NCBI RefSeq assembly: GCF_004359215.1
Contig: NC_090614.1
Location: 1,966,291-2,011,409 of the forward strand
Source of the DNA: Bremia lactucae
Taxonomy: Eukaryota; Oomycota; Peronosporomycetes; Peronosporales; Peronosporaceae
DNA: 45,119 bases
Reading direction: 5' to 3'
Positions 42,655 to 45,119 of this stretch are shown piece by piece. The notes under the pieces were generated by a model that was not told the DNA's origin, did no database searches, and saw only the letters and a list, made by a program, of their open reading frames with translations. Position numbers and translations under genes: made by a program. Positions within the stretch are counted from its first letter, which is position 1; each line of letters opens with the position of its first letter.

Positions 42655-44147
42655 AGATGCGTCGAAATTCGGCCTCCGCGGCCTTGTGATCGTCCTGAAA
42701 ATGATGGAACAGAAGCTCACGTAGACGATGAGGTAGTGATGGAGCCCAACGATGGGCACAGTGTCTAAAATGAGCGGTGACCTCAACTTCTTCCGCCCGT
42801 TGATCCAGTCCAATGCCGATTTAATAGGCCTGAACATGCTTTCGCTCTGGAACAATCATAGAATATATGTGTAGCGGTCTCTTTGCATCCATGGCAGAGC
42901 TGGGCTTTCTGCAGCTATGATCAACGGAACGACCGGCGTTATATATATTCATCTGGTTGGTAGCTATACGATAGCAAGTCCACCCTTGATACTCTGTGAG
43001 ACTGTTCGCGTGATTCCAAACTTGAGTATGGCTTTGATGCGCTACGGCCGCAAGCCATAGGTCTTTCTGCGTCTATCCTTCGAAGCGAGTCAACCATTTA
43101 TGTAGTGCTAAACGGAGCAGACTCTTATAACATTAAAACGCATCCCGTTGAACCGCTGTCCATATTTGTTTATTATCGAAGTTGGAGGCAATAACAGGTC
43201 TGTGATGCCTAGTCTCCGACACACTCCAAGGAAATCGATAGAGAGACGGATGAGCAAGAAAAAAACAATCGCTGTGATATTTTACGTCGCCAGTATGCGT
43301 ACTCGCTCTCGGAAGTACACCGAAAGGTCGGCATAACTCCTTGCAGAAACCAGTGGAGTCCGTCCTCCCCCTGAAGCAACTTGATTGGGGGTGCTACTGA
43401 TGTAACTCGGTCCTGGCATGTACCCATCTCCAAGGTGTCATTAATTCGAGCCCACTGATATAGTCACCTTAAAAGGTGGGTGCCGTAAAGTCAGCCCTGT
43501 ACCATATAACCCCGCCCCAATCGCAATCGCTGGTGATGCGATTAAAATCATGGTCGCCCACCCCCCCATAGTTTAGAATGCAAATGACTCGGGAAATCTT
43601 CGCAAAGAGATGGAATCGTGAAGGCAAACTCTCGAGGCCCTGTGCGTAGAACGTTGAGGTCCCGAATCTGGCACGGCGAGACCCTGGCGAATTGTGTATG
43701 CTACAAAGGCTTGCCTTGGGTATCTAGTACCCAAGGGTGTCGTGCCAATTAAAATGACTACAGAAGCTAATAAGCCCCCGAGTCCTGGGTTCCTGGTCAG
43801 CTTGAGCGTCTACAAAACAATCATGGTAAGACAAAACCCGCTCCTGTCCTTCTTACCGGCTGCTGGCCCCATCCAAAAGGATTGCATAGTTCTCCGCCAT
43901 CCTGACGCGCAATGATATTCACTGATCAGGAGAAAGAGCGACGAGGCCTACCAAGTCCTTCACTACATTATCCCGCACGGGCCGCCCCACTGACGCACCC
44001 TCAGTAGCACCAAAGAATTACAACTCCGAACCTAGTGCACATACTGAGGGATAGCTCGAAACGTCCAACTTCTTCAGGCCAAAAAGTACTTGACCGGCTT
44101 CTGCATGAGCCATTTAAGCGCACGCTTTGGATCTGTGTTTTGATGGC
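42655..44147. other. 1.5 kb region without recognisable genes
   Basis: Short open frames on both strands (for example 43148-43336 plus, 43209-43433 minus, 43694-43915 plus) without matching starts, splice sites or known motifs. Composition is less AT-rich than the LTRs, suggesting old coding or repeat sequence that has decayed. Confidence 0.4.
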
Positions 44148-44573
44148 TGTAACGGGGTGTATCGTTACATGAAATTAACACTTAAAGGTTGTTAACTAAT
44201 ATATTATCTAAAAGGTAGATAATATTTGGAGGATATTACGTTATATAGTAATGTTCAGAATTCTTATCCATAAATAGGTATAGACCATTATATCTATTTA
44301 TTTCGCAGACTAATCGGCTGTAGAGATAAGCAAATAGAGATACAGATAAGATAAAGATAAGAATTCAATTACATGTTTAGTATTGGATTATACTTAAGTA
44401 AGCATTTACAAGATAGAAAGAGAGACACTTAATTTTATTAATACAGTTTTCATTTTACCCTCTTTAACCTAGTTACCTTAAAGAGAAGTCTTCCTCTGCA
44501 CATACTAGTGTACGTGGAAAACGTTAGGCACCACTCGCAACTGAAGCAGTACAAGTCGTAGCGCCCCGTTACA
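44148..44573 (+). repeat. 5' LTR of the rightward Gypsy element
   Basis: 426 bases, from TGTAACGGGGTGTATCGTTA to GCGCCCCGTTACA, the reverse complement of the family at 1281, 41501 and 42201. Gag follows on the plus strand, so it is a 5' LTR of an element that leaves the window on the right. It lacks about 26 bases found in the 454-base copies: one of two short direct repeats (ACTGAAGCAGT, now single at 44540-44550) and the sequence between them. Confidence 0.88.
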
Positions 44574-44622
44574 CCTGTTAGCACTTTGTAGTCCGTCCAA
44601 GAACCACATTTCCACATCTAAC

Positions 44623-45119
44623 ATGGACATGTTAGATGATAGTGGGAATACGCATCACGTTTCCCGTGAACGCTACTCCCTTTTAAATGATATAATAAGG
44701 AGTGCGGTCGAACGACTGAGTTCGACCGTAGGAAATGATGGTATCTTGGCAATGCTGTCCAATTTGGACAGATTTTTACTCCATTCAGCCATCACCAAGT
44801 TCATACAACATGAACTTGACGAGATGAAGGAAAAAGTAGCCTTGCTGAATCAGCAATGCTCTCAACAGGCAGAACTGTTGACATACAACAGGTACAGACC
44901 CCTGTACTTTGGATGACGCAAACGCGTCGCCCCGAAACTTTAAAGATTGACATCTCTAAGTGTAAGGGAGTCGAAGAAGACTCCCTCTTGAGATGGCTTG
45001 TCGAGTTGGACGATGCCATAAGGGCACGCCACATCGTGGCGAGCAAATGCAGGTCGCATTCGCTCAATCAAATTTTGCAGGTCGTGCCAAAACTTGGGTA
45101 TTAAGCCTTAAGTTGCGCG
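44623..45119 (+). pseudogene. Gypsy gag, 5' part, frameshifted at the window end
   Basis: Opens at the ATG at 44623 (MDMLDDSGNTHHVSRERYSL) and contains SSTVGNDGILAMLSNLD and DEMKEKVALLNQQCSQQAEL, nearly the same as the minus-strand gag at 1138-899. The frame closes at 44916; the homologous reading continues in another frame (RRPETLKIDISKCKGVEEDS, then LLRWLVELDDAIRARHI) to about 45104. The element continues beyond the window, so only this part can be judged, and it is already broken. Confidence 0.8.

Overview
The window is a gene-and-repeat mosaic from a filamentous oomycete, most likely a Phytophthora or downy-mildew type plant pathogen. I infer this from compact genes with few, 59-83 base GT-AG introns, an oomycete-type initiator (TCACTTTT) upstream of one gene, large amounts of decayed Ty3/Gypsy chromodomain retrotransposons, a secreted GH30 glycosidase and the relic of a secreted WY/LWY-like effector. 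The species cannot be fixed from sequence alone. Several reading frames begin at TTG or GTG; for these I chose the first suitable ATG, and I rebuilt five split genes from splice sites and reading-frame phase.

Layout. 1-1722: 5' end of a Gypsy element running leftward off the window (LTR 1281-1722, broken gag). 2358-4936: a divergent pair, mitochondrial-type sulfite oxidase (-) and a membrane-anchored nitroreductase-fold protein (+), only 83 bases apart. 5552-13271: one structurally complete but decayed chromovirus-type Gypsy element with both LTRs, a polypurine tract and a 5-base target duplication AATGC; it carries a 279-codon ORF on its antisense strand. 13277-21230: rearranged fragments of at least three more elements, including a 686-base direct repeat that appears identical in both copies.

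21626-28340 is a compact island of housekeeping genes: MCM3 (five exons), a tiny mitochondrial-looking protein, a TauE/SafE transporter (three exons), a DUF4833-like protein (two exons), a short coiled-coil protein and a TLS1/C9orf78-family spliceosomal protein (three exons including a 30-base micro-exon). 28413-30072 is the effector relic. 30785-40684 holds a PH-domain protein, a tail-anchored coiled-coil protein, a protein with four KH-like domains, a Nudix hydrolase (two exons) and a secreted GH30 enzyme, separated by larger spacers.

41501-45119: two solo LTRs with perfect 5-base target duplications, then a fourth LTR with the start of gag running rightward off the window. The same LTR family therefore bounds the gene block on both sides, with its elements facing outward. 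Genes here are independent eukaryotic transcription units and not operons. The functional links that can be drawn are replication (MCM3), RNA processing (TLS1-like, KH protein), sulfite handling (sulfite oxidase plus a TauE/SafE-type anion carrier) and host interaction (GH30, effector relic).
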